A DNA stretch of 64,000 nt from Halostagnicola sp. A56 (GCF_000691505.1 NZ_JMIP02000019.1:158462-222461), one strand, 5' to 3'; positions 25,453-35,266 are shown, numbered from the stretch's first letter. Numbers and translations are program-made. The notes: generated by a model not told the origin, from the sequence alone.

Positions 25453-26274
25453 TCAAGCGATCGTAAAGAGCACCACGTTGTGGACGCCGGGGCCGAGCCC
25501 GACCGCGGCGATAAAGGCGAGCAGGAGCCGCGCCTGTCGGGGCGCGTCGCGAACGTACTCTTTGAACAGGCCGACGACGGCCAGCGCGAGCGCGACCTTG
25601 ACGGCAACGAACAGCCAGCTCGCGCCGATATACTCGGCGGTCGGCAGCGCCTCGCCGGCCGCGAGAATCAGTCGCGAGGCGGGGACGTTCTCGCTCGCGC
25701 CGAGCACGCTGTAGCCGACGGCGGTCGAAACGCCGTCGAGTGCGTGGCCGAAGACGACGAGTATCCCCGTCGTGCCCACCAATGCGGCGGTCTCGCTCGC
25801 CCATCGCCGCACGCCGAGCCAGGCGATCGCGGCCAGAACCGCGGCGAGGACGATCGAGACGGCGGGCCAGAACCCCTCGAGCGTCCCGGTTTCGCGGCCG
25901 GTCTCGAGTGCGTACCCTGCAGCGGCGACGAAACAAACGGCACCGACGACGCCGAGGACGACCTCCGCGGACAGTTCGGGCCTCGCCCGCTCGAGTGCGC
26001 GACCGGCGACCCAGACGAGTCCCGCGAGCGTCGCCGTCGTCACGTAGACGACCGGCGCGCCGAACAGTGGCGCGATCGCGTCGGGGACAGCGGCGACCTG
26101 ATAGAGGACGTACAGCGTCGACCCGAGCATCATCCAGGGCGTAAACGAAAGCACCGTTCGATCGGTCACGGGCGGAGCTGTTTTCCACACCAGTGCGAGG
26201 GCGACGGCGAACGCGCACAGAAGCGGCACCAGAAGTTCCAGCGGCGGGACGGCGAATCCCTCTGGGAGCACCAT
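25453..26274 (-). CDS. DUF63-family membrane protein
   Basis: The start chosen is ATG 26274 ([15 protein letters not shown]), which matches the conserved beginning I recall for DUF63; the frame extends upstream but through the deoC promoter region. The 273-residue protein has about seven to eight membrane helices with small-residue-rich cores, and a conserved-looking segment [16 protein letters not shown] in the middle. DUF63 proteins are archaeal, mostly haloarchaeal, and unassigned. It diverges from deoC. Confidence 0.8.
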   Translation of the reverse strand: MVLPEGFAVPPLELLVPLLCAFAVALALVWKTAPPVTDRTVLSFTPWMMLGSTLYVLYQVAAVPDAIAPLFGAPVVYVTTATLAGLVWVAGRALERARPELSAEVVLGVVGAVCFVAAAGYALETGRETGTLEGFWPAVSIVLAAVLAAIAWLGVRRWASETAALVGTTGILVVFGHALDGVSTAVGYSVLGASENVPASRLILAAGEALPTAEYIGASWLFVAVKVALALAVVGLFKEYVRDAPRQARLLLAFIAAVGLGPGVHNVVLFTIA

Positions 26275-26438
26275 ATACGGCAACTGGTACGTGCCAGCGA
26301 CTAACCGCTTCCGATCCGCGGACAGCGCCCTCGAGGTCATGTGGCGCGAACGCGAGCCGAGAGGAGGTCGCTTTCGGCCGGGACTCGCGGCCGCGGAGAA
26401 CCGGGCGTATTTTTCAGCCTCCGAGCGTTCGTCGTGGT

Positions 26439-27119
26439 ATGGACCGGCACGAACTCGCATCCCTGATCGACCACACCGTTCTCGGCCCCGAAACGACGCC
26501 CGCGGACATCGAGACCGTCCTCGACGACGCCGCGGCCTACGGGATGAACGCCTGTATCCCGCCGTACTATCTCGAGGAGGCGACGGCGTACGCGCCCGAC
26601 GTAACGCTCGCGACGGTGATCGGCTTTCCCCACGGACAGAACGACCACGACACGAAACGCCGCGAAGGCGTCCTCGCGTGGAAGGCCGGCGCGGACGAAC
26701 TCGATGTCGTAATTAATATCGGACGCCTGCAGGCGGGTGACCTCGAAGCCGTCGCCGCCGAGCTCGAGGAGCTCGTCGCGGCCGTGCCGATCCCGGTGAA
26801 GGTAATTATCGAGACGGCGCTGTTGACCGACGAGCAAAAGCGCGACGCCTGTCGGGCAGCCGTCGACGCGGACGCGATGATGGTCAAAACCTCGACCGGG
26901 TTCGCGGAGAGCGTTGTTTCGGAGAAACAACGTGCGAACGGTGAAACCGTGAGCGGCGGCGCGACCGTCCGCGATGTCGAACTCATGAGCGAGTACCTCC
27001 CCGTCAAAGCCAGCGGCGGCGTCGGAAGCTACGACGACGCGATTCGCATGCTCGAGGCCGGCGCCGAGCGAATCGGGGCCTCGAGCGGGGTCGAGATCCT
27101 CGAGGGCGCTCCCGAGTAG
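26439..27119 (+). CDS. deoC: Deoxyribose-phosphate aldolase
   Basis: A 226-residue class I aldolase. [12 protein letters not shown] is the N-terminal signature, DVVINIGRL and KVIIETALL hold the substrate-side residues, and [11 protein letters not shown] contains the Schiff-base lysine; [13 protein letters not shown] is the phosphate-binding loop. It cleaves 2-deoxyribose-5-phosphate to acetaldehyde and glyceraldehyde-3-phosphate, the last step of deoxynucleoside breakdown. It starts at ATG 26439, about 30 bases after TATTTTTC, a possible TATA box. Confidence 0.95.
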   Translation: MDRHELASLIDHTVLGPETTPADIETVLDDAAAYGMNACIPPYYLEEATAYAPDVTLATVIGFPHGQNDHDTKRREGVLAWKAGADELDVVINIGRLQAGDLEAVAAELEELVAAVPIPVKVIIETALLTDEQKRDACRAAVDADAMMVKTSTGFAESVVSEKQRANGETVSGGATVRDVELMSEYLPVKASGGVGSYDDAIRMLEAGAERIGASSGVEILEGAPE

Positions 27120-27206
27120 CGGCCCGTTGCAGACGCTCCAAACCGGTCACTTTCCAGACGCCCTCGAGTAGTCAAATCACCAGCTACACTACGATCGAGC
27201 CGCCGA

Positions 27207-28388
27207 CTACTCCTCGTCGACTATCCGGTCGATCAGGGCTGACTCGTCGTCACCGAGCGCGGATCGGACGAGCAGGTGGCCGCCGAGGACGGCCGGGCTG
27301 ATGACCGTGTCCGCCCCCGCGCGTTCGAGTTTTGGGATGTTCTCGCGGTCGGTCGCGGCGGAGACGATCGGCGTGTCGGGCGCGAGTTGGCGCGCCGTCA
27401 GGATCGCCAGCGCGTCGTCGGCGTCCGTGTCCGTCGCGACGAGGATCGCCCGAGCGCCGTCGATATTCGCCCGCTCGAGCGGTTCCTCGTCGCTGGGATC
27501 GGCGACGACGACCGGGACTTCGTGCTCTGAAAGCCACTCGGCCGCGTGTTCGTCGTCCGTGACGACGGCGAACGATTCGCCGCTGGTCGTCAGTTCGTCG
27601 ACGATCGGTTCGGTCAGTTCGCCATAGCCGAGCACGAGGACGTGTCGGTCGATGAGTTCGATCTGTGAGTCAGTCATGATTCCTAAGGTTTTCGAGATGC
27701 GGGCCTGAATCGCGGGGCCGACGAGGGCACCGATCGCGATACCGAAGCTAGCGACGCCGAGGACGACGACTGACATCGTAAACAGGATCGCCTCCTGGGT
27801 CTGCGGCCCGATATCGCCGTAACCGACGGTGCTCGAGGTGATAAGCGTGAAGTAGAAGGCGTCGAGCAGGGTGTCGATGCCGTCGAAGCTCTCTCGCAGG
27901 GTGTAAGAGCCGAACGTGCCATAGGCCTGAACGCCGACGAGCGCGGCTCCCGCGGCTATCTGGGTCGTCGTCAGCGAGAGTTTCTTGTCGAATCGGTCGC
28001 GGCTGGCCAGCAAGAACGGAATCGCGAGCACGGAGAGGGCGACGAGTGGGATGGAGGATCTCCGAACCTGCAACAGCCCCTGAATCGCGGTCACGGGGAG
28101 CAAGAGCAGCGTCGCGTACCAGCCGACGCGCAGGCCGCGGCGCAACGCGAGGGCGCTTCCGACCATCAGAAAGCCGGTCAGCGCGCCGGTAAAACCCACG
28201 GTCTCCTGTACAGCGATTGGAACGATACCGGCGAGGGGACCTTCGTGGACGGTCTCCTGACTGATTTGGATGACACCAGTGAACACAGACAGCAACGCGA
28301 CGAGCAGGGCCAGCGTCACGGCTACTCGCGTCGTCACCAGCCACTTCCAGTCGTCCGGAAGCCACTCCAGGCGCTGCTCGTCGGCCAT
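27207..28388 (-). CDS. K+ channel with RCK (TrkA-N) domain
   Basis: A 393-residue membrane protein. Six or so helices in the first 240 residues end in a pore: ITSSTVGYGDIGPQT is the K+ selectivity filter, followed by the inner helix VVVLGVASFGIAIGALV. From residue about 255 a Rossmann RCK domain begins with HVLVLGYGELTEPIVDEL; the acidic VVVADPSDEE and VATDTDADDALAILTARQL are typical. The channel is likely gated by a nucleotide or ion. N-terminal helices before the pore are more than the minimal two-helix channel has, which is common in haloarchaeal homologues. Confidence 0.9.
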   Translation of the reverse strand: MADEQRLEWLPDDWKWLVTTRVAVTLALLVALLSVFTGVIQISQETVHEGPLAGIVPIAVQETVGFTGALTGFLMVGSALALRRGLRVGWYATLLLLPVTAIQGLLQVRRSSIPLVALSVLAIPFLLASRDRFDKKLSLTTTQIAAGAALVGVQAYGTFGSYTLRESFDGIDTLLDAFYFTLITSSTVGYGDIGPQTQEAILFTMSVVVLGVASFGIAIGALVGPAIQARISKTLGIMTDSQIELIDRHVLVLGYGELTEPIVDELTTSGESFAVVTDDEHAAEWLSEHEVPVVVADPSDEEPLERANIDGARAILVATDTDADDALAILTARQLAPDTPIVSAATDRENIPKLERAGADTVISPAVLGGHLLVRSALGDDESALIDRIVDEE

Positions 28389-28439
28389 ACGGCTGCATCG
28401 GAGACGCGGTCAGATAAGCGTCTTCGTTCGGTGCACTCG

Positions 28440-28640
28440 AGCGCGGGTCCGCGGGTGGGAGGTCCACGGGTGGAAACCCGAGAATGGAGGGCCTACGGAT
28501 GGAAACCCGCGGCTGGGACAGCCTCGAGTAGCGGACCGCAACACTGCCGAGAGTGGCGCGGTCGGTACGCTACCGAGAATGGTGTAACTAACATACTGCT
28601 GAGAGTGGCGCGACCGAGACGTTGCTGAGAGCGGTAGCTA
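28440..28640. repeat. Degenerate GC-rich repeats between the K+ channel and SAMP1 genes
   Basis: The 280-bp divergent gap contains imperfect direct repeats: GGTGGAAACCCG-like pieces around 28470-28510 and four diverged units with GAGAGTGG/GAGAATGG at about 27-bp spacing between 28550 and 28640. No gene is supported here. The promoter of SAMP1 must lie at the right end. Confidence 0.5.
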
Positions 28641-28668
28641 CTTGCCCGCGGCGCTGATACGGCCCCAC

Positions 28669-28944
28669 ATGAACTGGAAGTTGTTCGCCGATCTCGCCGA
28701 ACTGGCGGGCGACAAACACGTCTCCGTCGACGTCGACGGAGACGCGACGGTCGAAGACGCACTCGAGGCGCTGCTCGCCGACCGACCGGCGCTCGAAGAG
28801 CGGGTGCTCGAGGACGGCGAGTTGCGCACGCAGATCAACGTCCTCCGCAACGGAACGAACGTCCAGACGCGAGAAGAGGGCCTCGAGACGGAACTCGAGG
28901 CGGACGACGAACTGGCGCTGTTCCCGCCGGTCAGCGGCGGGTAG
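28669..28944 (+). CDS. samp1: SAMP1-like ubiquitin-like small archaeal modifier protein
   Basis: The start chosen is ATG 28669 (MNWKLFADLAELAGDKHVSV), leaving 91 residues with a MoaD/ubiquitin beta-grasp pattern. The protein ends PPVSGG, the exposed di-glycine needed for adenylation by UbaA and for linkage to target lysines or use in MoaD-type sulfur transfer. In Haloferax SAMP1 acts both in protein conjugation and in molybdopterin synthesis. The gene stands alone. Confidence 0.9.
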   Translation: MNWKLFADLAELAGDKHVSVDVDGDATVEDALEALLADRPALEERVLEDGELRTQINVLRNGTNVQTREEGLETELEADDELALFPPVSGG

Positions 28945-28999
28945 GCGAGTTTCGTTCTACGGCGATAGCGCAAGGTGACCCGTACTGGCAGCGTAACGA

Positions 29000-29959
29000 T
29001 CACGCACCGGTGAGATCGATCCCCAGAACGAAATCCGGCTCGTCCGCGACGCCGACGCCCGCGTAGGAGGCGTCGCTGGCGTATTCGACCGTTTCGGGGA
29101 TTAGAACTCGAGTCTCGTCGACCCCGAGCGACGCGGCGTCTCGGGCGATGGCCGCGAACAGCGACCGCGCCGCGTCGACGTCCGCCCAGGCTCCGACGCC
29201 GTACTCGGCGAGGGTCGTCTCCCCGCCGTCCTCGGGTTGTTCCATGGTTCGCGTTCGATACGCGACTGCGCGGACACCGCCGCGCTCGGGCGTCGCCGGG
29301 CCAGCGGCGGGGTCGTCGCCCTCGACCGCGAACAGTGCCGTCTCGTCGGCGAACCGCGGGAAGTCCTCGCGCGTGAGTTCCCTGAGCGCCCAGCTCTGCT
29401 CAAGTGCCATCCCGAGCCCGCGGAGGTGATCGCGGGCGTCGCTTTCGTGCCAGAATCGCCACGCGTCGGCGGGGTCGCTCGAGACCGACAGCGGCCCGGA
29501 CGCATCCGCGTCGGGTTCGGGCGTGGCGAAGCGAAACTCCGTGATCGGCTCGAAACCGCTCTTTCGAGCCGCCCCGAGCGACGGGGAGTTCCACGAGAAG
29601 ACCATCACGCGACCGATCGTCGCGCCCTGTCGGCGAGCCCACTCGAAGGACGCCTCGTTGAGCCGCTGGCTGACGCCCCGGCGCTGGTAGGCGGGGTTGA
29701 CGCGCATGCCCTGAAACCAGGCCTCCTCGGGCGAGAGCATGACTCCCTGAACGATGCCGGCCACGTCGCCCTCGAGTTCGGCGAGGAACGTCTTCTTTCC
29801 CGTCTCGTCGTCGTCCTCGAGCCAGTCGTGGTAGACGTCGGGGATGTAGTCGCCGCCGCGATCCGCCCAGATCCGGCCGGTGAACGCGGCCACGTCCTCG
29901 TAATCGTCGTGAGTTGCGCGGCGGATTTCCACGGCGTCGGCGTCTGAACCTGTTGTCAT
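29000..29959 (-). CDS. GNAT-family N-acetyltransferase
   Basis: A 319-residue protein. The first half is a complete GNAT domain: VEIRRATHDDYEDVAAFT opens it, and MRVNPAYQRRGVSQRLNEA is the acetyl-CoA loop (Q/R-x-x-G-x-G/S/A), followed by FSWNSPSLGAARKSGFEP. The second half (about residues 165-319) is a less conserved alpha/beta region that may be a degenerate second GNAT domain. It faces SAMP1 tail to tail. No substrate can be named. Confidence 0.85.
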   Translation of the reverse strand: MTTGSDADAVEIRRATHDDYEDVAAFTGRIWADRGGDYIPDVYHDWLEDDDETGKKTFLAELEGDVAGIVQGVMLSPEEAWFQGMRVNPAYQRRGVSQRLNEASFEWARRQGATIGRVMVFSWNSPSLGAARKSGFEPITEFRFATPEPDADASGPLSVSSDPADAWRFWHESDARDHLRGLGMALEQSWALRELTREDFPRFADETALFAVEGDDPAAGPATPERGGVRAVAYRTRTMEQPEDGGETTLAEYGVGAWADVDAARSLFAAIARDAASLGVDETRVLIPETVEYASDASYAGVGVADEPDFVLGIDLTGA

Positions 29960-30083
29960 CGTCGATCGAACGCTAGTCAGTTGTCCGGTGAGATACGAAA
30001 ACGCTTCGCAAGAAACGGGACGACGCTCGAAATACCGACCGTCGGGCGGATCAGCAGGCCGCCGGAACCGGTGAAGCGGCTCG

Positions 30084-31334
30084 CTACTCCCAGGGGACGG
30101 AGCGCTCCCGAATCTCGCCCGCGAGCGACGTGCCCATCGCTTCGTCGACGTCCTCGCTGTTCTCGAGCGCCCACATCAGCTTGACCTTCGCGGTGCCCGG
30201 CAGGGTGTCCTCGCCCTCGAGGACGCCCGCCTCGAGCAGGTCGCGGCCGGTGTCGTAGACGCGGTCACAGACCCGACCCTCGAGACATTGACTGGTCATG
30301 ACGACCGTCGTGCCGTCCCCGATCAAGTCCTCGATTTTCGGGATGAGGTCGGTGTGAACGTGTCCGAGGCCGGTTCCCTCGACGATCAGGCCCGCAGAGC
30401 CCTCGGCGATCTCGAGGAAGGCGGGGTCCATGCCGGGCGTGAACTTCACGAGTTCCACGTCGGTCTCGAGGGCGGGCGATAGCTCGAGGTCGACGGCGTC
30501 GCGTTCCCGGTTCGCTCGGCGGAAGGTCACGTCCTCGCTCTCGTAGTCGACGGTGCCGAGTGGCTCCGCGCCGACGGTTTCGAACGCGTCTCTGCGCGAG
30601 GTGTGGTTCTTGCGGACGCGGGTGCCGCGGTGGAGTGCGCAGGTCGTGTCCGAATCGCTCGCGTGCATGCAGACGAGCACCTCCGCGCAGTCGCTCTTGG
30701 CGGCTTCGACGGCCGAGACGGCGTTCATCACGTTGTCCGAGGACGGCCGATCGGCCGAGCGCTGGCTGCCCGTAAAGACGATCGGGACGGGCGTCTCGAG
30801 CATGAACGCGAGCGCCGAGGCGGAGTACTGCATCGTGTCGGTGCCGTGCATGACGACGACGCCGTCGGCTCCGGCCTCTATCTCCTCGTAAACCGTGCGT
30901 GCGAGGTCCTGCCAGATCGGCGGTTCCATGTTCTCCGAGAGGATGTTCGCGACGACGCGCCCGCGGTAGTTGGCCCGGCCGGCGAGATCCGGCACCGCCC
31001 GGAGGACGTCCTCGGCGTCGAACTGGGCCGTCACCGCGCCTGTGCGGTAGTCGACCGTCGAGGCGATGGTGCCGCCCGTCGAGATGAGCGAAATCGTCGG
31101 GAGGTCGTCGTCGAACTCGACCGTCGAGGCCTCGCCTTCGTCGCCGTCCTGTGCGCCGTCGATCTCGTAGACGTCCTCGGCGAGAACGTCGATCTCGGAT
31201 CCCTCGCGGTCGATCCCGACGTTGTACCCGCCTTCGAGTTTCACGACGAGATCGTCGTCGGTGCTCGAGGGGAGCAACACGCCTTCGTACGTTCGATCGT
31301 CGGAATCGACGCGAACGCGATCGCCTGGATTCAT
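30084..31334 (-). CDS. gatD: Glu-tRNA(Gln) amidotransferase subunit D
   Basis: A 416-residue protein with an N-terminal small beta-barrel (GDRVRVDSDDRTYEGVLLPS) and a C-terminal L-asparaginase-like domain. ISTGGTIASTVDYRTG carries the first catalytic Thr, and VVVMHGTDTMQYSA the second Thr-Asp pair. GatD releases ammonia from glutamine for GatE, which amidates Glu-tRNA(Gln); the complex is archaea-specific. gatE is not in the window. It is a single gene. Confidence 0.95.
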   Translation of the reverse strand: MNPGDRVRVDSDDRTYEGVLLPSSTDDDLVVKLEGGYNVGIDREGSEIDVLAEDVYEIDGAQDGDEGEASTVEFDDDLPTISLISTGGTIASTVDYRTGAVTAQFDAEDVLRAVPDLAGRANYRGRVVANILSENMEPPIWQDLARTVYEEIEAGADGVVVMHGTDTMQYSASALAFMLETPVPIVFTGSQRSADRPSSDNVMNAVSAVEAAKSDCAEVLVCMHASDSDTTCALHRGTRVRKNHTSRRDAFETVGAEPLGTVDYESEDVTFRRANRERDAVDLELSPALETDVELVKFTPGMDPAFLEIAEGSAGLIVEGTGLGHVHTDLIPKIEDLIGDGTTVVMTSQCLEGRVCDRVYDTGRDLLEAGVLEGEDTLPGTAKVKLMWALENSEDVDEAMGTSLAGEIRERSVPWE

Positions 31335-31387
31335 GCCCGGTGGTTGCGGGCGAGCGGACTTGAAGCCACGCTTTCGAGCGCGACGGC

Positions 31388-31585
31388 TTAGCTAAACACG
31401 CCGAGGAGGAAGAGTCCGAGCCCGAGTACCAGGAGAATGCCGACGATGAGGGTGGTGAGAAATCGCAGCGAGGAAAGCGACTCCTCCGGGGCGTCGAGGT
31501 GCGGATAGACGTATCGGGCGGCGAACTCGAACGCGAGCCCGCCCGCGAGTGCGAGGATCCCGAGGCCGATCAGATCCGCGTCCAT
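31388..31585 (-). CDS. Small two-span membrane protein, unknown function
   Basis: The start chosen is ATG 31585 (MDADLIGLGILALAGG); the longer open frame upstream is antisense to another gene. The 65-residue product has hydrophobic helices at about 5-22 and 42-63 with a short acidic linker (YVYPHLDAPEESLSSL). The family is not recognised. It lies 53 bp from gatD's start on the same strand, so gatD may be read through from its promoter. Confidence 0.6.
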   Translation of the reverse strand: MDADLIGLGILALAGGLAFEFAARYVYPHLDAPEESLSSLRFLTTLIVGILLVLGLGLFLLGVFS

Positions 31586-31778
31586 CGAGCGAGTCCACCA
31601 CGCGGAGCGGCAAAAAAGCGCGCCAGCGAGAATCGCGTCGGCAGCGGGACCGACGCGGTCGATTTTCCGGAAGCGCTCGATCGAACCGCTGCCGCCGATC
31701 GGCCGACGGTGGTCGAAGAGAGACGGGGATCGGCCCCGTAGGGAAAGGCCCATGGTGTCGGCCGGCCTATACTCGCCC

Positions 31779-32438
31779 ATGAGCGACCGCTCGGACGAGG
31801 TGACGACGAGCCGAAACCCGAAGTCCACCGACGAACTCTTAGCGGAGACCGACGACCTGCTTTCGGGTTCTACCGGTTCGTCGGACTCGAGCGCTCGCGC
31901 CGACGACCGATCGACCCGATCCGACGGGATCGAATCCAGCGACGCGCTCGCGGACGAGGGTACCGAATCAGGCTCGAGGTTGCCGTCGTTCGGCTCCGAC
32001 GACGCCGATTCGGAGTCCGAGTCGGACTCCGAATCGAGCGGCTCGCGGCTCTCGTCGGTGCGGTCGCTGTTCTCACTGTCGCGGCTGTCGCCGACCAGTT
32101 TCTTCTCGCCGAAGGCGTATCTCGCACTCGTACTGGTCATCGGCGCCGGGATGATCGCCGGCAGCGCCGTCCTCCCGTTCGCCGGGCGGATGATCGGCAT
32201 GTTCGCCGCGGCGTTTCTCGTCGGACTGATCGCGTCGAAACGCAGGTACCTCGAGATGGGTGCAGCGGGTGCCTCCGTCGGGATCATCGCGGCGACGTTC
32301 AACTTCGCGATCCTCGTCTCGCTCGGCTTTCCACAGGGGGTTCTCGCGGTCGGGACCACGACGGGCGCGCTCGCTTGCCTCGTCGGCTACTACTTCGGCC
32401 GCGATCTGAAAAGCGGCCTCTCGAAGGACATCGAGTGA
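31779..32438 (+). CDS. Membrane protein with a long Ser/Asp-rich N-terminal tail
   Basis: The start chosen is ATG 31779 (MSDRSDEVTTSRNPKS). Residues 1 to about 105 are a low-complexity tail of Ser, Asp, Glu and Arg (for example SDDADSESESDSESSGSR). Three to four membrane helices follow: AYLALVLVIGAGMIAGSAV, IGMFAAAFLVGLIASK, GAAGASVGIIAATFNFAILV and VLAVGTTTGALACLVGYYF. The C-terminal membrane part resembles DUF456-like glycine/alanine-rich proteins, but I am not sure. The tail is probably cytoplasmic and disordered. Confidence 0.65.
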   Translation: MSDRSDEVTTSRNPKSTDELLAETDDLLSGSTGSSDSSARADDRSTRSDGIESSDALADEGTESGSRLPSFGSDDADSESESDSESSGSRLSSVRSLFSLSRLSPTSFFSPKAYLALVLVIGAGMIAGSAVLPFAGRMIGMFAAAFLVGLIASKRRYLEMGAAGASVGIIAATFNFAILVSLGFPQGVLAVGTTTGALACLVGYYFGRDLKSGLSKDIE

Positions 32439-32643
32439 GCGGGCGTCGACGGAGGTCTGATCGGTGTGAACTGATCGACGGGCAACTAATCTGCGGGGCC
32501 CGGACTAGCGGAAATAAGACACAAAATACGCTGTAGCCGTCGGCATCGAGTATCGTATCGCGGGCGGCAGGTGCCGGTGGCGGCTGTCGGTTCTCGGTTC
32601 GCAGTCGATCCCGCGGATTTCGCACTCGAGAATCGCGCCACCG

Positions 32644-33408
32644 TTAGCTGTCGGTCGAAAGTTCCCAGCCCCGCTCCGTTCGCCGGACGACGCCCTCGTC
32701 GGCCATGTTCTCGAGCAAGTCGGCGACGATTTCCGGGTGCGTATCGATATCCGCCGCGAGTTCGGTGACCGATTTGGGGTCGCCGCGAACGCTCGCGAGC
32801 AGGTCGGCGTAGATCCGATTCTCCGGTCCAGTGCCGACGACCTCCGATACCTGATCGAGCGTCTCACAGAGCTTGCCCTGAACCCACCGCTGGGCCAGCG
32901 AGAGTTCGTTCTCGAGGGTTTCGAGGCGCTCGAGCGTTCCGAGTAGCTCCTCGAGTTCGTCGCCCGATTCGGTGGTGGCGTCGTCCGATTCGGTGGGGGC
33001 ACCGCCCGCTTCCGAGGAAACGTCGCCCGTTTCGGCGGCGACCTCGTCCGCCTCGGCGACGTCGTCGCCCGCTTCCGAGGCGACGTCGACCGAGAGGTGA
33101 CGGCAGGCGGTGATATCGACGCTATTGTTCGCCGGGTACGCGCTCTTGCTGGCGAAACCGTACGGCGAGACGTTCACCTCGAGGCGGACGTTTCTGGCGA
33201 TGTGGAAGTACTTCCGCCGTTGATCGTCGACTCGGCTCTCGACCAGTCCGGCCTCGTCTAACTTTCTGAGGTGTTCGATGACCGCCTTTGGACTCACTCC
33301 GAGGTACTCCGAGATCTCGGTGACGTAACACGGTTTGCGGGCCAGTAGTCGGAGGATGCGTCTCCGATTTTCGTTCCCCAGCAAATCAAGCAACGCGGCG
33401 GAGTCCAT
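32644..33408 (-). CDS. ArsR-like regulator with two winged-helix domains and an acidic insert
   Basis: Residues 1-75 form an ArsR-type winged helix: LDLLGNENRRRILRLLARKP, then CYVTEISEYLGVSPKAVIEHLRKL (helix-turn-helix) and the wing VDDQRRKYFHI. Residues about 110-150 are an acidic insert with loosely repeated E-A/T-x-D units. A helical stretch (ELEELLGTLERLETLENELSLAQRW) should be a coiled-coil dimerisation arm. A second winged helix ends the protein (DPKSVTELAADIDTHPEIVADL). No cysteine metal site is visible, so the signal is unknown. Confidence 0.8.
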   Translation of the reverse strand: MDSAALLDLLGNENRRRILRLLARKPCYVTEISEYLGVSPKAVIEHLRKLDEAGLVESRVDDQRRKYFHIARNVRLEVNVSPYGFASKSAYPANNSVDITACRHLSVDVASEAGDDVAEADEVAAETGDVSSEAGGAPTESDDATTESGDELEELLGTLERLETLENELSLAQRWVQGKLCETLDQVSEVVGTGPENRIYADLLASVRGDPKSVTELAADIDTHPEIVADLLENMADEGVVRRTERGWELSTDS

Positions 33409-33515
33409 CGAGCGAGCCTAGACGGCCGCCGCTGAAAAGCGTGTCTGCTTCGGCGACTGACACCGGGCCGGGCGAACCGGGACAGCGACACAGTTCGATT
33501 CCCACCTAGAGTGGG

Positions 33516-34640
33516 CTACTCGAGTTCGTCGAGCCAACTCGCGTCACTCTCGCTCTCATCGGACCCCGAATCGCTTTCGTTCACGTCTTTGTTGACCTCG
33601 GTAGTGCCGTTCTCAGCCCCGTCGCCTCCGGTGTCGATACGCTCGTGTCCGTCGTCAGTCCCGTCCGCCGATTCATCGACCGGGTAGTCGACCACCTCCG
33701 TCCCGTTGATCGACCCCTCGAGTACTTCCGCATCGTCACTCCTGTTCGTGACGGGTATCGAGCCGTCGGTCGCGTTCAACGAACTGCCGACCACGTCAGT
33801 CGCGTCGGTCGCGTTCACCGGTTCGCCGGGTATATCGGTCGCATTTATCGATCCGTCGGCCACAGCAGCCGTGTTCACCGCGCTATCGGCGAGTGACGTC
33901 TCGTTTTCGGCCGCACTGAGAACGGTCGACCCGTTGGTAACGCTCTCCGGATCGATGTCGCCGATATCGGCCGTCGATTCGTTCACCTGATCCTGAACGC
34001 TTTCGGGGACGGGATCGGAGAAATCGATTCCGATCAGCCCGTCTGCCGCCTCCGTGACATCGGGCGTCCGAAGGGAGGTTGCACTCGAGTGCAGTTCCTC
34101 GAGTGCAGGCACATCGGCGTCGATATCCGTCGCGTGCTGTTCGACGGTCGAGACCGACTTCTCGAGCGCGGAGATCTGGACGGCCAGTCGCGTCATTCGG
34201 GCGTCGTAGGCGACTGGGTTCATCTCGTCTTCGTTCGATTCGAGCCGTTCTCTCTCGGCCTCGAGTTCCGCGACTCGGTCCTCGAGCGTCCCGGCCCGCT
34301 GCGTGACGATCGATTTGCGCGCCTGGTCGTCGGCGTTCTCGTAACTCGCGTTGAAGATACCGATGTCGACCGCCGTCTCCGTCTCGGCGGCGCTCGATTG
34401 CATGAACGTAGAGACGTTAGTGCCGGGCGAGTCCCCGTTCTCGGCTGATTCGGTGTCGGCCTGTGTCGCGTGGCCGGCGGCGGAGGCCGGGCGGTCGCCG
34501 GTTTCATCGTCGATCTCGGAGTCGAAGGCGTTCGTGGGCCCGTCGAACGGGTCGGCGAACCCCGCGGTCGCGAGCGGTGCGATCGCGAGACCGACGACTG
34601 CGATCAGTACCACGATGAGGATGCCGCGGGAACCACTCAT
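33516..34640 (-). CDS. Secreted or membrane-anchored acidic protein with coiled coil and Thr/Asn-rich tail
   Basis: A 374-residue protein. The N-terminal helix GILIVVLIAVVGLAIAPLAT is a signal peptide or anchor. Residues about 115-175 are a predicted coiled coil (ESNEDEMNPVAYDARMTRLA and neighbours). The last about 150 residues are highly acidic and rich in Asn, Thr and Ser with many N-x-S/T sequons (SINATDIPGEPVNATDATD), so heavy N-glycosylation outside the cell is plausible. I do not recognise a named family. Function is unknown. Confidence 0.7.
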   Translation of the reverse strand: MSGSRGILIVVLIAVVGLAIAPLATAGFADPFDGPTNAFDSEIDDETGDRPASAAGHATQADTESAENGDSPGTNVSTFMQSSAAETETAVDIGIFNASYENADDQARKSIVTQRAGTLEDRVAELEAERERLESNEDEMNPVAYDARMTRLAVQISALEKSVSTVEQHATDIDADVPALEELHSSATSLRTPDVTEAADGLIGIDFSDPVPESVQDQVNESTADIGDIDPESVTNGSTVLSAAENETSLADSAVNTAAVADGSINATDIPGEPVNATDATDVVGSSLNATDGSIPVTNRSDDAEVLEGSINGTEVVDYPVDESADGTDDGHERIDTGGDGAENGTTEVNKDVNESDSGSDESESDASWLDELE

Positions 34641-34882
34641 TACCTTCCCTTCCGAACGACCTTCCTAAAAAAGGACGCCTTCGTTCTCATCTTTCACCCG
34701 AATGCATACGCCGCGCAGATCCGGTTTGAGCGTTCAAAAACTGCTTTGCGCGAGTCGTTCTAACGAGTCCGGGGAGACACCCGAAACCGGTTCGGCACCG
34801 TCCGCCCAGTCGCTCGAAATGCGCTCGTCATAAACGTATCTGCAGAATAGTTATCAGTCCTCGGTCCTTGGTACCGAATGCC

Positions 34883-35266
34883 ATGTTTGAGGTATTCTCG
34901 CGGAGCTACTATCTCGGACGACTGTACGTGACGCCGACGGACGACGAGCACGCGTCCATGCAAACCGACCAGCACGAGCGGATCAACGACGCGGTGTATA
35001 CCTCTGGAGAGGGAATCGAACGACTCGACGCGCCGCTCGTGATGAAACTCGAGTCAGGGCACTTTCCGGTCCACGGCGACGACGGCGTGCCGGAAAACAC
35101 GCTCGCGGTCCCCGAATCCGTCCTCGATCGAACGCAGATCACGAACCCGCCGTCGCTGAAGGAGGTGTTTCTCGCCCGCCGCGAGCGTGCCCGGCAGTTG
35201 CTCGAGTTCGCCGGTGCGTGGCCGCCCGCGGGGGCGGAAAACGAGTATCCCGACGCCGGAACCTAA
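34883..35266 (+). CDS. DUF5802-like haloarchaeal protein
   Basis: The start chosen is ATG 34883 (MFEVFSRSYYLGRLYVTP), giving 127 residues. A compact alpha/beta protein with AVYTSGEGIERLDAPLVMKL and GHFPVHGDDGVPENTLAVP in the middle and a basic helix near the end. From memory this matches a conserved haloarchaeal family (DUF5802) with no known role. It lies 28 bp upstream of the Vms1-like gene, in the same direction, so a ribosome-related function is conceivable from context only. Confidence 0.65.
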   Translation: MFEVFSRSYYLGRLYVTPTDDEHASMQTDQHERINDAVYTSGEGIERLDAPLVMKLESGHFPVHGDDGVPENTLAVPESVLDRTQITNPPSLKEVFLARRERARQLLEFAGAWPPAGAENEYPDAGT

